Assembly: GCF_001667585.1 (NCBI RefSeq)
Contig: NZ_LZJZ01000092.1
Coordinates: forward strand, 95,127-159,126
DNA length: 64,000 nucleotides
Direction of reading: 5' to 3'
From: Mycobacterium sp. E2733
Lineage (GTDB): Bacteria; Actinomycetota; Actinomycetes; Mycobacteriales; Mycobacteriaceae
Shown here in pieces: positions 42,873 to 52,600 of the stretch. The translations under genes and the position numbers were made by a program. Numbering within the stretch: the first letter of the stretch is position 1; every line of letters begins with the position of its first letter. Under the pieces are notes generated by a model. It was not told where the DNA came from, made no database searches, and worked only from the letters and a program-made list of their open reading frames with translations.

Positions 42873-43801
42873 TCGCTCAGCACCGAGCTGTAGTAAATGG
42901 TGTCGGCGACGGACACCGAGTCGTTCGTCTGCGGAATCGCCGCCAGCCCACTGCCAGCCAGCAGCTCACTCATCTGCGTGCCCACCGTCTGCCACCCCAA
43001 GTTCTGCAAATAGTCGGCGACGTCGTTGCGTTCACCCTCGAAACCCAGCTCCTCCCAGTCCAGCTCGAAGCCGTGGTCGCGCCATTTGGCGGTGGCCCTG
43101 CGCATCATTTCCCGCGCTTTCTCGACGTCCTGCCGTGGCCGGTCCGGGATGGCTTCGACCGCCAGCCTGCTACCCGGGGCGCTCAGCGCGGAGATGTTGT
43201 CCAGCAAGCGGTCCTGGGCCTCTGGCGGCAGGTACCCGAAAAGGCCTTCCGCGATCCACGCGGTCGGACGGCTCTTGTCAAAACCGGCATCCACCAACGC
43301 TTTCGGCCAGTCACGCCGCAAATCGATGGCGACCGTACGCAGGTCCGCCTGAGGGGCGGCGCCGAGCTTCGCCAGGGTGGTGGTCTTGAACTCGATCACC
43401 TCCGGCTGGTCGATTTCGAACACCGTCATGTCGGCGGGCCAGGCCAACCGGTAGGCGCGCGCGTCAAGGCCGGACGCCAGGATCACCGCCTGACGGATCC
43501 CGGCCTGCGCCGCGCTGTGAAAGAAGGTGTCGAAGAACCGGGTCCGGGCGGCCATCGCCACGGGCATGTGCTCGAGTTTCCAACCGGATTCGTGATCGTC
43601 GACGTCGGCGGCGACAACATCGCCGTCGATCCATCGCGTGAAGAAGTCCACGCCGACGGCGCGAACCAGCGGTTCGGCGAACCGGTCCTCGATCAGCGGG
43701 TTGTCGGCCTTGGTCGCGATCGCTCGGGCCGCGGCGACCATCGTGGCCGTCGCGCCCACGCTGGTCGCCAAATCCCAAGTGTCGTCGTCTGTGCGTGGCA
43801 T
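42869..43801 (-). CDS. LCM-type S-adenosylmethionine-dependent methyltransferase
   Basis: ATG 43801 (310 residues) was chosen because GAGGGGACCAGG lies upstream; GTG 43840 is possible. DDDTWDLATSVGATATMVAAARA, NPLIEDRFAEPLVRA, VILASGLDARAYRL and the EGLFGYLPPEAQ segments are those of the large mycobacterial Rv0726c/Rv0731c family. Substrates are unknown. It is co-translated with the methyltransferase at 42237. Confidence 0.9.
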   Translation of the reverse strand: MPRTDDDTWDLATSVGATATMVAAARAIATKADNPLIEDRFAEPLVRAVGVDFFTRWIDGDVVAADVDDHESGWKLEHMPVAMAARTRFFDTFFHSAAQAGIRQAVILASGLDARAYRLAWPADMTVFEIDQPEVIEFKTTTLAKLGAAPQADLRTVAIDLRRDWPKALVDAGFDKSRPTAWIAEGLFGYLPPEAQDRLLDNISALSAPGSRLAVEAIPDRPRQDVEKAREMMRRATAKWRDHGFELDWEELGFEGERNDVADYLQNLGWQTVGTQMSELLAGSGLAAIPQTNDSVSVADTIYYSSVLSE

Positions 43802-43921
43802 GCGCCTGGTCCCCTCAAAGTGAAAGCGATACTTAGCCACTATAACGACCGCGAGGGGCGTTAAGTTCCCGAGCGCTTCACGCCAGGTGGCCGTGCGGTC
43901 CGGGCGTCGGGCTAGCGAGCC

Positions 43922-44200
43922 CTAACTCGGACCGGGGCCTATCGGTCCAGCCGGTCTAGCCGGTCCAGCCGGTCCGCCCGGTCCACCCGGGCCGCCGGGG
44001 CCAGCGGGGCCGCCCGGACCATTCACGGCGGGCACCAAGGGCACGCATTGATGCAAGTCCACACTCCACACAAACCCCACAGCGCAATTGGGGTCGGCCC
44101 GGGCTATCGCCGGCGCCGAAATCGCGATTGCCGGAATCATCGCCAAAGCGAGCGCGAAGGCGCCGAATGCCCAGCCCCGCAACGACTGCTTGATCGTCAT
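43922..44200 (-). CDS. Secreted Gly/Pro-rich small protein
   Basis: From ATG 44200 (GGGAGGAGG upstream) the product has 92 residues. A signal peptide ending ARA-D is followed by a short domain with two cysteines (PNCAVGFVWSVDLHQCVPL) and a tail of GPGGPAGP repeats. It shares the collagen-like tail style with the protein at 41034. A small hairpin (GGGCT/AGCCC, 43909-43922) overlaps the stop. Confidence 0.7.
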   Translation of the reverse strand: MTIKQSLRGWAFGAFALALAMIPAIAISAPAIARADPNCAVGFVWSVDLHQCVPLVPAVNGPGGPAGPGGPGGPGGPAGPARPAGPIGPGPS

Positions 44201-44266
44201 GTCGGCCTCCTCCCGGCCAGCGCGGTGCACATCAATTTTGCGACACGCAACCCGTCGGCGGTGCCG

Positions 44267-44698
44267 TTATTCGGTGACCAGTTCGAAGACCGGGATGACC
44301 CGGTCGGTGCGCTCCTGGTACTCGCCGAAACCCGGCGCCCGCTCGACGACGATCCGGTAGATGGAATCCCGTTCACCGCGGGGCAATTCGCGCACGGTCG
44401 CCGGCTTGGGGGCCTGTGAGCCGATCTCCACCGTCACCCGGGGGTTCGCGCGGATGTTGTGCACCCATGCCGGGTTGTTGTCCCGTCCCGCGGCGGATCC
44501 GACGACATAGATCTTGCCGTCGACGTCGAAGTAGGCGACGGGATTCACCCGCTGCTCGCCGCTGCGCGCACCGGTCGAGGTCAGCAGCAACGGGAAGCCC
44601 TCGAACTGTCCACCCACCTTGCCCCCGTTGCGACGGAATTCCTCGATATTGCGCTCATTGAATTCGCGCTCCGGCAGCATAGTGTCCTCGACCATCAT
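44267..44698 (-). CDS. Ddn-type F420-dependent nitroreductase family protein
   Basis: ATG 44698 gives 143 residues; 44695 and 44680 are alternatives. The segments NERNIEEFRRNGGKVGGQFEGFPLLLLTS-like, GARSGEQRVNPVAYF and NPAWVHNIRANPRVTVEIG fit the deazaflavin-dependent nitroreductase family, which uses F420H2 bound in a split barrel. Physiological substrates may be menaquinone or other quinones. Confidence 0.87.
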   Translation of the reverse strand: MMVEDTMLPEREFNERNIEEFRRNGGKVGGQFEGFPLLLTSTGARSGEQRVNPVAYFDVDGKIYVVGSAAGRDNNPAWVHNIRANPRVTVEIGSQAPKPATVRELPRGERDSIYRIVVERAPGFGEYQERTDRVIPVFELVTE

Positions 44699-44821
44699 TC
44701 CATCCTGGCATGGGAATCCCACCACCGAGCGGCCCGCGATTGGTCGTCGCCGGATGCGGGTATCACCTGGTAATCCCGTCGGGGGGGGTATCCGCTTCCG
44801 TAGAAACGAAGTGAGCGCGAG

Positions 44822-45832
44822 ATGGTCGGCTGGCTGGACAGGCTGCAGCGCCGAAACCGCGCGGCGGGCGTGGTGATCGGCGTGATTTACAAATACCTCG
44901 ACGATCAAGGCGGTTACCTGTCCGCGCTGATCACCTACTACGGGTTCGTGTCGCTGTTCCCGCTGTTGCTGCTGTTGACGACGGGCCTCGGGGTGATCCT
45001 GGCCGGACGACCGGACTTGCAGCAGCAGGTGCTGCACAGCACCTTGAGCCAATTCCCCGTCATCGGCAGCCAGCTACATGAGCCCGCCGGGCTCAGCGGA
45101 GGAACCGTGGCGGTGGTCGTCGGCGTCCTTGGCGCCCTTTACGGCGGTCTGGGGGTCGGCCAGGCGGTGCAGAACGCGATGGACTCGGTATGGGCCGTCC
45201 CGAGGAACAAGCGTCCCGACCCGATCCGTTCACGCCTGCGCAGCTTGATGTTGCTGTTGGTCCTCGGCTCCGCGGCCTTGGCCGCCACCGCCCTGTCCGC
45301 CGCCGGCCAGGCCACCGGGGCGCTCGGTATTTTCGGAAAGATCGGCGTCGCGCTGGTCGCCGTGGTGATCAACGCCTTGATCTGCTTGGTGGCATTCCGA
45401 GTGACCACCGCGCGAGACCTCACCTATCGCCAAGTGTTGCCGGGAGCGCTTGCGGCAGCCGTGATCTGGCAGGTACTGCAGTGGGGCGGTGCGGGATACA
45501 TTCGGCACACGGTGAAGACGGCCAGCGCTACCAACAGCGTGTTCGCATTGGTGCTGGGATTACTGGCCTTCCTCTTCCTGGTCTCGTCCACGTTGGTCAT
45601 CTGCGCCGAGATCAATGTCGTTCTGGTGGAAGGGCTTTACCCGCGTGCCTTGCTCACTCCCTTCACCGATGACGCGGAACTCACACCGGCCGACCGCAAG
45701 ACCTACACCAAGAAGGCAAAAGCCGAGCGGGTCAAGGGCTTTCAGCGTGTCAGCGTCAGGTTCGGCGACCTCCGCCGCAAAGCGACCCGGCCGCCGACGA
45801 CGTCGACCATCCGCAGCCGGCCCGCCGGCTAG
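44822..45832 (+). CDS. YihY/BrkB family membrane protein
   Basis: The 336-residue protein has six hydrophobic helices. LSALITYYGFVSLFPLLLLLTTGLGVIL (read in pieces), a middle LPGALAAAVIWQVLQWGGAGYI and TNSVFALVLGLLAFLFLVSSTLVICAEINVVL are the YihY/virulence factor BrkB landmarks, once mislabelled ribonuclease BN. Function is unclear; export or envelope roles are proposed. The last 60 residues are basic and cytoplasmic. Confidence 0.87.
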   Translation: MVGWLDRLQRRNRAAGVVIGVIYKYLDDQGGYLSALITYYGFVSLFPLLLLLTTGLGVILAGRPDLQQQVLHSTLSQFPVIGSQLHEPAGLSGGTVAVVVGVLGALYGGLGVGQAVQNAMDSVWAVPRNKRPDPIRSRLRSLMLLLVLGSAALAATALSAAGQATGALGIFGKIGVALVAVVINALICLVAFRVTTARDLTYRQVLPGALAAAVIWQVLQWGGAGYIRHTVKTASATNSVFALVLGLLAFLFLVSSTLVICAEINVVLVEGLYPRALLTPFTDDAELTPADRKTYTKKAKAERVKGFQRVSVRFGDLRRKATRPPTTSTIRSRPAG

Positions 45833-46042
45833 TCAGGTGCCGCGTCCGGTTTGTTGCTGCAGCTGATCGATGAGCTCCGACGCTTGCGCCTTCGTCAAAT
45901 CGTCGGGAACGTCGCGGCCTGCTTCCTGAGCCAAGGTGTGCACGTAACTGCGCTGCGGGCCGGTCATCGGCTCGTCGCCGGTCACCCACTCGGACGTGTC
46001 CTTTTCGGGGTTTTCGCCTGGCGTCTGTCGGTTGTCTGTCAT
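45833..46042 (-). CDS. DUF3072 small protein
   Basis: The 69-residue protein starts at ATG 46042 with GGAGGTGAGAG upstream; the longer open frame is an artefact through the next gene. EPMTGPQRSYVHTLAQEAGRDVPDDL (in pieces) and LTKAQASELIDQLQQQTGRG are the DUF3072 pattern, a small helical domain. Acidic N-terminus, no known function. Confidence 0.82.
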   Translation of the reverse strand: MTDNRQTPGENPEKDTSEWVTGDEPMTGPQRSYVHTLAQEAGRDVPDDLTKAQASELIDQLQQQTGRGT

Positions 46043-46114
46043 GTCTCTCACCTCCGCGACGAGGGATAACCATCGCACGTACGTTCGAAACATGGCCCTT
46101 GGAAGAATGTCGCC

Positions 46115-46618
46115 ATGTCGCGTTCCTTCGACATCCTGATCGAATCGCCCGCCAGCGTTGAGCAGATCCATACGACGTTCGGCCGCGAGGACTACTGGCT
46201 GGCCCGCCTCAAAGCCAGCAACGCTCCCACGACGTTGGATTCGCTGGTCGTCGACGCCGACGGGACGGTGACAGTTCGCGCCACCCAGCACGTGTCCCGC
46301 CAGGTAATGCCCACGCTCATCGCCAGAGCCGTCCCCGGCGAGCTCAAGATCGTCCACAGCGAGACATGGCGACCAGCCGGCGACGGCGAGGTCCGTGGAC
46401 AAATCAGCGTCGTGAGTTCTGGCGGCATTGGAGCGGGCCGGGCGGAAGCGTGGATGGCGCCCGCGGGCAACGGAGCGCAACTGCGCTTCACCGTGGAGGT
46501 TGCGGTCAAAATTCCATTAGTGGGCCGCAAATTCGAGAAGTCGATGGAAGCCGACCTGACCAAGAGCATCCCTGCGCTGCAGCGCTTCACCAGCACCTGG
46601 ATCGCCGAGAATCCCTGA
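46115..46618 (+). CDS. DUF2505 family protein
   Basis: The 167-residue protein has FDILIESPASVEQIHTTFGREDYWLARL at the start and LVGRKFEKSMEADLTKSIPALQRFT at the end, the DUF2505 layout, which resembles START/SRPBCC lipid-binding folds. It is soluble and could bind a hydrophobic ligand. It is divergent from the DUF3072 gene and convergent with the STAS gene. Confidence 0.8.
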   Translation: MSRSFDILIESPASVEQIHTTFGREDYWLARLKASNAPTTLDSLVVDADGTVTVRATQHVSRQVMPTLIARAVPGELKIVHSETWRPAGDGEVRGQISVVSSGGIGAGRAEAWMAPAGNGAQLRFTVEVAVKIPLVGRKFEKSMEADLTKSIPALQRFTSTWIAENP

Positions 46619-46637
46619 CGCCGAGTGAGGAAATTCG

Positions 46638-46961
46638 TCAGTTTTGCGATGTCGGCGACGCGGGCTCGACGGCAACCAGCTCGGTGAGGCCGCTGATGGT
46701 GAGGATCGGCATCAGGATCGGGTGGGCGATCAGGTCAATGTGGTTGGCGTGCGTGAACAGGGCGTTGATGGCGGCGCTGTCGAGGTACTCGACGTCACTG
46801 AGGTCCACAGTGAGCGGCCCGCCAGGGGACTCGCCGCTGGCGCTGGTAAGGGCCTGGACGAAGGCGTCGATGTTGCTCAGGTCGATCTCCCCCGCAGCGA
46901 CCAGCATCAGTTTCCCGTCGTCGCGGCGCGTGGTGTCGAGGGTGAGCGACGTGGGCATCAT
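46638..46961 (-). CDS. STAS-domain anti-sigma factor antagonist
   Basis: The 107-residue single STAS domain has LVAAGEIDLSNIDAFVQAL and TVDLSDVEYLDSAAINALF with the conserved serine that anti-sigma kinases phosphorylate. It would release a sigma factor by binding its anti-sigma kinase when dephosphorylated. Its ATG overlaps the stop of the phosphatase/kinase gene, so both are made together. Confidence 0.9.
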   Translation of the reverse strand: MMPTSLTLDTTRRDDGKLMLVAAGEIDLSNIDAFVQALTSASGESPGGPLTVDLSDVEYLDSAAINALFTHANHIDLIAHPILMPILTISGLTELVAVEPASPTSQN

Positions 46962-49528
46962 GTGATCCTCGCGGATAGGTGGACCGTGGTTCCGGCGGCG
47001 TCGGGGCTGATGGTGACGTCGTGCATGAGCCCTCGCATGAGAGCGATTCCCCGGCCCCGATGGGGAAAGCTTGCCGGTTGCGGAACCTTCCACGAGCCGG
47101 TGTCGGTGATGGTCAACCGCACCTGGTCGACCAGTGCGGTCGCGCCCAGGCTGATCGTGCCTTCCGGCTTGTCGCGGTGACCGTGTTCGATGGCGTTGGC
47201 GACGGCTTCCCCGGCGGCGACGAGCACGTTCATCGCCTGTTCCGGGTCCAGCCGGGTCCGCGTCAACCAGGTGCGCAACGCGGTTCGGGCCGGGGCCAGG
47301 TGGCTGACATCGGCGGGGAACGTCAGCTCCAGCGGCGCGGGATGCCGATAGAGCAGGAGGACGACGTCGTCCTGGTAGCCACCGTCGGGGGCCAGGGCGG
47401 ACATGATGTCGTTCGCCAAGTCATCGAGCGTGGACGCGCGGCCTTCCTGCACTAGGCCGGCGGCGCGCGAGATGCCCTGCGCCAATGCGGTGCGGCGGCG
47501 TTCGACCAGCCCGTCGGTGTAGAGCAACAGGGTCGCACGCGCCGGCATGGTCACCCCGGCCTCGGGGCGCGGCCAGTCGGCTCGTACTCCCAGCGCGATG
47601 GTGTGACCATCATCGAGGATCTGGGTGGTGCCGTCCGCGAGGACCAGGATGGGCGGAGGGTGTCCGGCGCTGGAATACACCAGCTCACCGGTCTCGGGGT
47701 TGAGCACCACGCAGACCGCGGTGGTGCACTGGGCGCCGGGTAGACGCGCGGCGAAGCGATCCATCCCGGCGAGAGCGGCGCCGGGGCTGGGGTTCTCGAA
47801 CAGCAACGCGCGGCAGGCGCTGCGCACCTGACCCATCACGGTGGCGGCGGCGAGGCCATGCCCCACACAGTCGCCGACGACCATTGCGATGCGACCGTCC
47901 TCCAGGTCGACGACGTCGTACCAGTCACCGCCCACCTGCAGGGGCCGGCTGGCGGCCTGATAGCGGACGGTGAACCCGTGCGGTAGATCGGCGGGGCCGA
48001 GGATCGCGTGTTGCAGCGCCAAAGCCGTTTCGCGCTGCTGGTCCACCTGATGGACCCGCTGCAGCCCCTGACCGAGACGGCCTGCCAGCACCGTGAGCAA
48101 GGTCTGATCCTCGAGGGTGAACGGGCGCCGCTCGGCCAGATCGATCCAGACGACGAGCACACCCTCTGGGTGCTGCAGTGCGATGCCGGCCGTCCCGGCT
48201 TCCCCCGTGCTGGCGGTGAGCAAGTCACCGTCGCGCAACGCGCTGAGCATCTGTTGGGTATGAGACGGCAGTTCGCCCCAATGCGCGGGCTCGCCGACCG
48301 AGACGACTCGCGGTGCGCCATAAGCGGTTCCGGTGGAGGAACTCTGGGTCGGAAAGGTGACGGCCAGCACGCGGCGAGCCCGCCACAGTCGGCGCAATTC
48401 CTCGGCGGCGGCATTCACCGCGTCGTCGACGCTGTCCGCCTGGGCGAGTTCCTGGTTGAGCGCGTGTTCGCGGCCCGCCGCCAACGCCAGGGCGATAGCC
48501 GCGTGCCGGGCGAAGTCGCTGACGAGCTCCAGGTAATCGTTGCCGAACGGCGACTGCCGGGGATCGCGGGCGACGGCGATGACGCCGAGCACCGCGCCGT
48601 CCGCGATCAGCGGCATGACGATAGCCGAGCGTTCACCGACGTCGGTGAAACCCTCGATCGGATATTGAAAGGATTCGGTGATCAGCGGTAGGCCGCGCCG
48701 CGCGACACCGCCCGTGGTGGAGCCGTCCATCGGCACCTGGCGACCGATCACCTCCGAGGAGTACCGCCCCGCCGTGGCGGCCACCACAAGGGTGTCGACC
48801 TCGTCGGCGGGCAGATCGGGCTCCTTCGGAACCAGCAAGATCGCCTGTTCGGCGCCGGCCAACTCCAGCGCTCGGTTCACGATGAGCTGCAACGGCCCGG
48901 TCTGGGGGTCACCCGACAGCAGCGCGGTGGTGATCTCGCGGCTGGCCTTCGTCCATCTGGCCGTTTCACGTTCTCGCTCGAACAGGCGCGCGTTGTCGAT
49001 GGCGGCTGCGGCGGCCGTCGCCAAGGCCCGCACCGCGGCCGCCTGGGAGTCGGAGAACACTCGGCCGGTCCGGTCATCGGCGAGGTAGAGGCTGCCAAAG
49101 TCCGCGCCCCGCACGGTGATCGGTAATCCGAGGAGGGCCCGCAATGGCGGATCATGGGACTGCAGCTTGGCGGCCTGCGGATGAGCACTCACGTCTTCGA
49201 GGCGGAGACCCTCACCCACCGGCAGATCGCCGAGCCGTCGCGCCGCGTCGGCATCGATTCCCGCACGGACGAAGGTCGCCAGGGCGCCGTCGGCGGCGCG
49301 GATGCCCAGGGCTGCGTAAGGGGAGCCGGTCAGCTCCATCGCCCCCTTGACGATCCGGTGCAACGTCACGTCCAGATCCAGATCAGAACCGATCTCGCTG
49401 ATGACCCGCACCAGTTGTTCCATCTGGTCGCGGGCTTCGACCAGCTCGTCGAGTTGCTCATGAATCTGGCTCACCAGCTCACGCCGGCCCTGCCAGGTGA
49501 ACGCCGATCCACCCCCTTCGTTGACCAT
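46958..49528 (-). CDS. GAF-SpoIIE phosphatase-HATPase partner-switching regulator
   Basis: The 856-residue protein has a short coiled start (about 15-45), a DosS/DosT-like GAF domain (about 50-185: SPYAALGIRAADG, LGLPITVRG, FGSLYLADDRTG), a second GAF-like domain (about 200-350), a third (about 365-495), a SpoIIE PP2C phosphatase (about 520-725: VGGDWYDVVDL, VGDCVGHGLAAATVM, YSSAGHPPPIL, YTDGLVERR) and a C-terminal RsbW-like HATPase (about 735-856: GEAVANAIEHGH, GRGIALMRGLM). Metal-binding Asp residues of the phosphatase are present. It would both phosphorylate and dephosphorylate a STAS partner such as the adjacent one, in response to signals sensed by the GAF domains. Confidence 0.92.
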   Translation of the reverse strand: MVNEGGGSAFTWQGRRELVSQIHEQLDELVEARDQMEQLVRVISEIGSDLDLDVTLHRIVKGAMELTGSPYAALGIRAADGALATFVRAGIDADAARRLGDLPVGEGLRLEDVSAHPQAAKLQSHDPPLRALLGLPITVRGADFGSLYLADDRTGRVFSDSQAAAVRALATAAAAAIDNARLFERERETARWTKASREITTALLSGDPQTGPLQLIVNRALELAGAEQAILLVPKEPDLPADEVDTLVVAATAGRYSSEVIGRQVPMDGSTTGGVARRGLPLITESFQYPIEGFTDVGERSAIVMPLIADGAVLGVIAVARDPRQSPFGNDYLELVSDFARHAAIALALAAGREHALNQELAQADSVDDAVNAAAEELRRLWRARRVLAVTFPTQSSSTGTAYGAPRVVSVGEPAHWGELPSHTQQMLSALRDGDLLTASTGEAGTAGIALQHPEGVLVVWIDLAERRPFTLEDQTLLTVLAGRLGQGLQRVHQVDQQRETALALQHAILGPADLPHGFTVRYQAASRPLQVGGDWYDVVDLEDGRIAMVVGDCVGHGLAAATVMGQVRSACRALLFENPSPGAALAGMDRFAARLPGAQCTTAVCVVLNPETGELVYSSAGHPPPILVLADGTTQILDDGHTIALGVRADWPRPEAGVTMPARATLLLYTDGLVERRRTALAQGISRAAGLVQEGRASTLDDLANDIMSALAPDGGYQDDVVLLLYRHPAPLELTFPADVSHLAPARTALRTWLTRTRLDPEQAMNVLVAAGEAVANAIEHGHRDKPEGTISLGATALVDQVRLTITDTGSWKVPQPASFPHRGRGIALMRGLMHDVTISPDAAGTTVHLSARIT

Positions 49529-49541
49529 GGATACAAACCTA

Positions 49542-49570
49542 ACCGTTCACGCTCGTTCCGCACCGTTCAC
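49542..49570. promoter_or_regulatory. Helically phased direct repeats in divergent promoter
   Basis: ACCGTTCAC occurs at 49542-49550 and 49562-49570, and CGTTC occurs at 49544, 49554 and 49564, exactly one helical turn apart. SARP/AfsR-type regulators bind direct repeats about one turn apart, so this may be the site of the BTAD protein encoded 84 bases downstream. It also lies close to the start of the divergent phosphatase gene. Confidence 0.5.
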
Positions 49571-49653
49571 CCCCACTCGGATGGCGGTGGCATCGCGGCT
49601 GGACGCGGGGGCTTTACTCGATCTTGACCATGCATTGAATCCCCCCACCGACG

Positions 49654-52600
49654 ATGTCTGATGTGAGTACGCTTCCATCGGTGGAACTGGGGGTTTTGGG
49701 ACCTCTCCGGGTCCGGCTAGGCGGGGTGCCCGTCACGATCCCGGGCGCCAAACCCCGCGCGATCCTTTCCATGCTCGGGCTGCACGGCGGTTCGGTTGTG
49801 GCGGCCGACACGCTCGTCGAGCTCCTCTGGGGCGAGGATCCACCACGCACCGCAGCCAAGGCCCTGCAAACCCACATCTCCTCGTTACGACGCACCCTGG
49901 GCGACGGCTTCGTTCTGACGGCGGGCGCGGGCTGGACCTTGGCCGAGACCCAGGTTGATGCCGCGCGGTACAAATCGGCCGCCCGACTGGGACGCGACGC
50001 CGCGGCGGCCGGCGACACCAGCCAGGCGGTGGCGCGCTTCGAGGAGGCGCTCGCCCTGTGGCGCGGAATCCCCGAGCTGCCCGACGGCCGGCGCGGAACC
50101 TCCGAGAAAACGCGGTGGATCGAAAGCCACGCCGCGCTGGTGGAGGATCGGGCCGATGCGCTGCTCGCGACGGGCCGGGCGGCGGAGATCATTGGCGAGC
50201 TGGAGGCGGCAGTGGCCGACGCGCCGCTGCGCGAGCGGCGTTGGGGCCAGCTGATGCTCGCGCTCTACCGCGCCGGCAGGCAGGGCGAGGCACTCGGCGC
50301 GTACCAGCGTGCGCGTGCGCTGCTCGCCGACGAACTGGGGGTTGACCCGGGACCGGACCTTCGCCGGCTGGAGGCCGCGATCGTGGCGCAGGATTCTGCG
50401 CTGGAAATGCCCGCCGCACAACAACTCTCGTCGGTGACACGCGCCGTGACGTTCCTGCTGACCGACATCGAAGGGTCGACGGCCGCATGGGAGGCAGACG
50501 CCGGAGCCATGGCGGTGGCGCTGGCACGACACGACGAACTCGTCGAGCAGGTCGTGACGTCACGCGGAGGGCGATTGATCAAGACGCGGGGCGAGGGCGA
50601 CGCCACCTTCTCGGTTTTCGAGCGACCGTCGGCGGCCGCCGCCGCCGCGATCGAACTCCAAGATGCGATCGCTCACGAGCCCTGGGTCCTGCGGGAGCCC
50701 ATGCGTATCCGCGTGGCTTTGCACACCGGGGAGGTCGAACTCCGCGACGGCGACTACTTCGGGCGCGCGGTCAACCGCGCCGCCCGCCTCCGGTCGCTGG
50801 CTACCGGTGGCCAGATTCTGTGCTCGGGTGCTACCGCCGAACTCGTCATCGACTCGCTGTCCGAAGACGTGGTGCTCGCCGACCTGGGCACGCGCCAACT
50901 GCGTAATCTCGCGCGTCCGGAGCATGTTTTCGAACTCCAGCTGCAGACCGCCCCGCTCGGCCATCCCGCGGATTCGACCGAGGTGGCTCTAGAACGCCCG
51001 AGCCTGCCCCCCGTGCTGGCCGGCCCGGGGCCGTTCGTTGGGCGCGGGCACGAGCTTGATCGACTGTCGTCGGCGTGGCAGACCGCGCTCGCCGGGGGCA
51101 CCAAGGCAATGCTGATCGCGGGCGAACCAGGTGTCGGTAAGACCCGTCTGGCCGGCGAATGGTCACGACAGGCTTTTGACCAGGGCGCCCTCGTCATTTA
51201 CGGCCGGTGCGACGAGGACCTCGGTGCGCCCTACCAACCGTTCGCGGAAGCGCTGCGTTCACTGGTCCCGTGCCTCGGCGCGGGTGGGCTTCGTGGGCTT
51301 CGGGGCGTGGAAGCACTCCTCACACTGGTGCCCGGCCTGGCCGACCTGCTCCCCGACCTGGCGGCGCCGACGCGCGCCGACCCGGACACCGAACGTTACG
51401 CACTTTTCGACGCCGTCGTCGCGCTGTTGGCAACGGCATCGGCGAGCGCGCCGGTCGTCCTGATCCTCGACGACCTGCACTGGGCGGCCAAGCCCACGCT
51501 GCTGCTGTTACGACATCTCTTGCGCTTCGGCGAACACGCCCGCATGCAGATCATCGGGACGTACCGCAGCACGGACCTCGACCGCTCCCACCCCCTGGCG
51601 GCGATGCTCGCCGACCTCCACCGCGACGGCACGGCCGACCGACTCAGCCTCAGCGGTCTTCACGAGGACGACGTGACCGCCTACGTCGCCGAGGCGGGCT
51701 ACAACGACGAAGAGCTCGCCCGGGCATTGGCGTCGGTCACCGGCGGCAATCCGTTCTTCCTCATCGAGGCCCTGCGCCACGTGGATGAAAGCGGTGGTCG
51801 CTGGGACCAGAGCACCCTGCCGCAGGGGGTGCGCGAGGCGGTGAGCCGCCGCCTGTCACGGCTTCCAGCGGAGGCGAACAAGGCGCTTGCCGCAGCCGCA
51901 GTCGTCGGCAGCCGGTTCGCCTTGGACCTGGTGGAACGCGTGTTAGAGGACGACCTGGTCGACGCGTTCGACGAGGCATGCAAGGCCGGCATCGTCATCG
52001 AAGAGCCCGGCGGTCGCTACCGGTTCAACCATGCGATCGTCCGACAGTCGCTGCTGGCCGAGCTGCCGTCCGTGCGGCGCATGCGGCTGCACCAGCGCAT
52101 CGCCACGACGTTGGAAAACGAGCCCGGCGCCGACGACGAGCTGCTGGCCGAATTGGCGTACCACTACTTCGAATGTGCGTGGGCTGGAAACGCGGCGAAG
52201 GCGGTCGAATACTGCCGGCGCGCCGCGGACCAGGCGATGGCACGGCTCGCCTACGAAGGTGCCGCGGACCTCTACGACCGGGCCCTGCACGCACTGGAAG
52301 AGATCGACGAGGAGCTGCCCGACCGCGACGACCAGACGGCCGAGTTGTTGATAGCGCGTTGTGAAGCCCTGCTGGCCGCGGGCGACGTGGCTTCGGCGGG
52401 GAGTGCCGTGTCTCAATTGCAAAGCGCCAGCACCGATTCAAGGCAACTAGCGGCGTGGGCGACTTGCTTCGATGGCCAACTCTCGATGCTGATCCACCCG
52501 GAACGATTGGACGACGTCGCGGCCGCGGTCGGCTCGGCCGCCGAAGAGCTGGCGCAACTCGGCGACGCCGCCGGAGAAGCTATGGCGCACACCGTGCGTG

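Noticed and set aside
44699..45052. N-terminal extension of the Ddn-like frame
   Set aside because: It lies antisense to the YihY gene and lacks family similarity.
46043..46480. N-terminal extension of the DUF3072 frame
   Set aside because: It is antisense to the DUF2505 gene; a strong ribosome site precedes ATG 46042.
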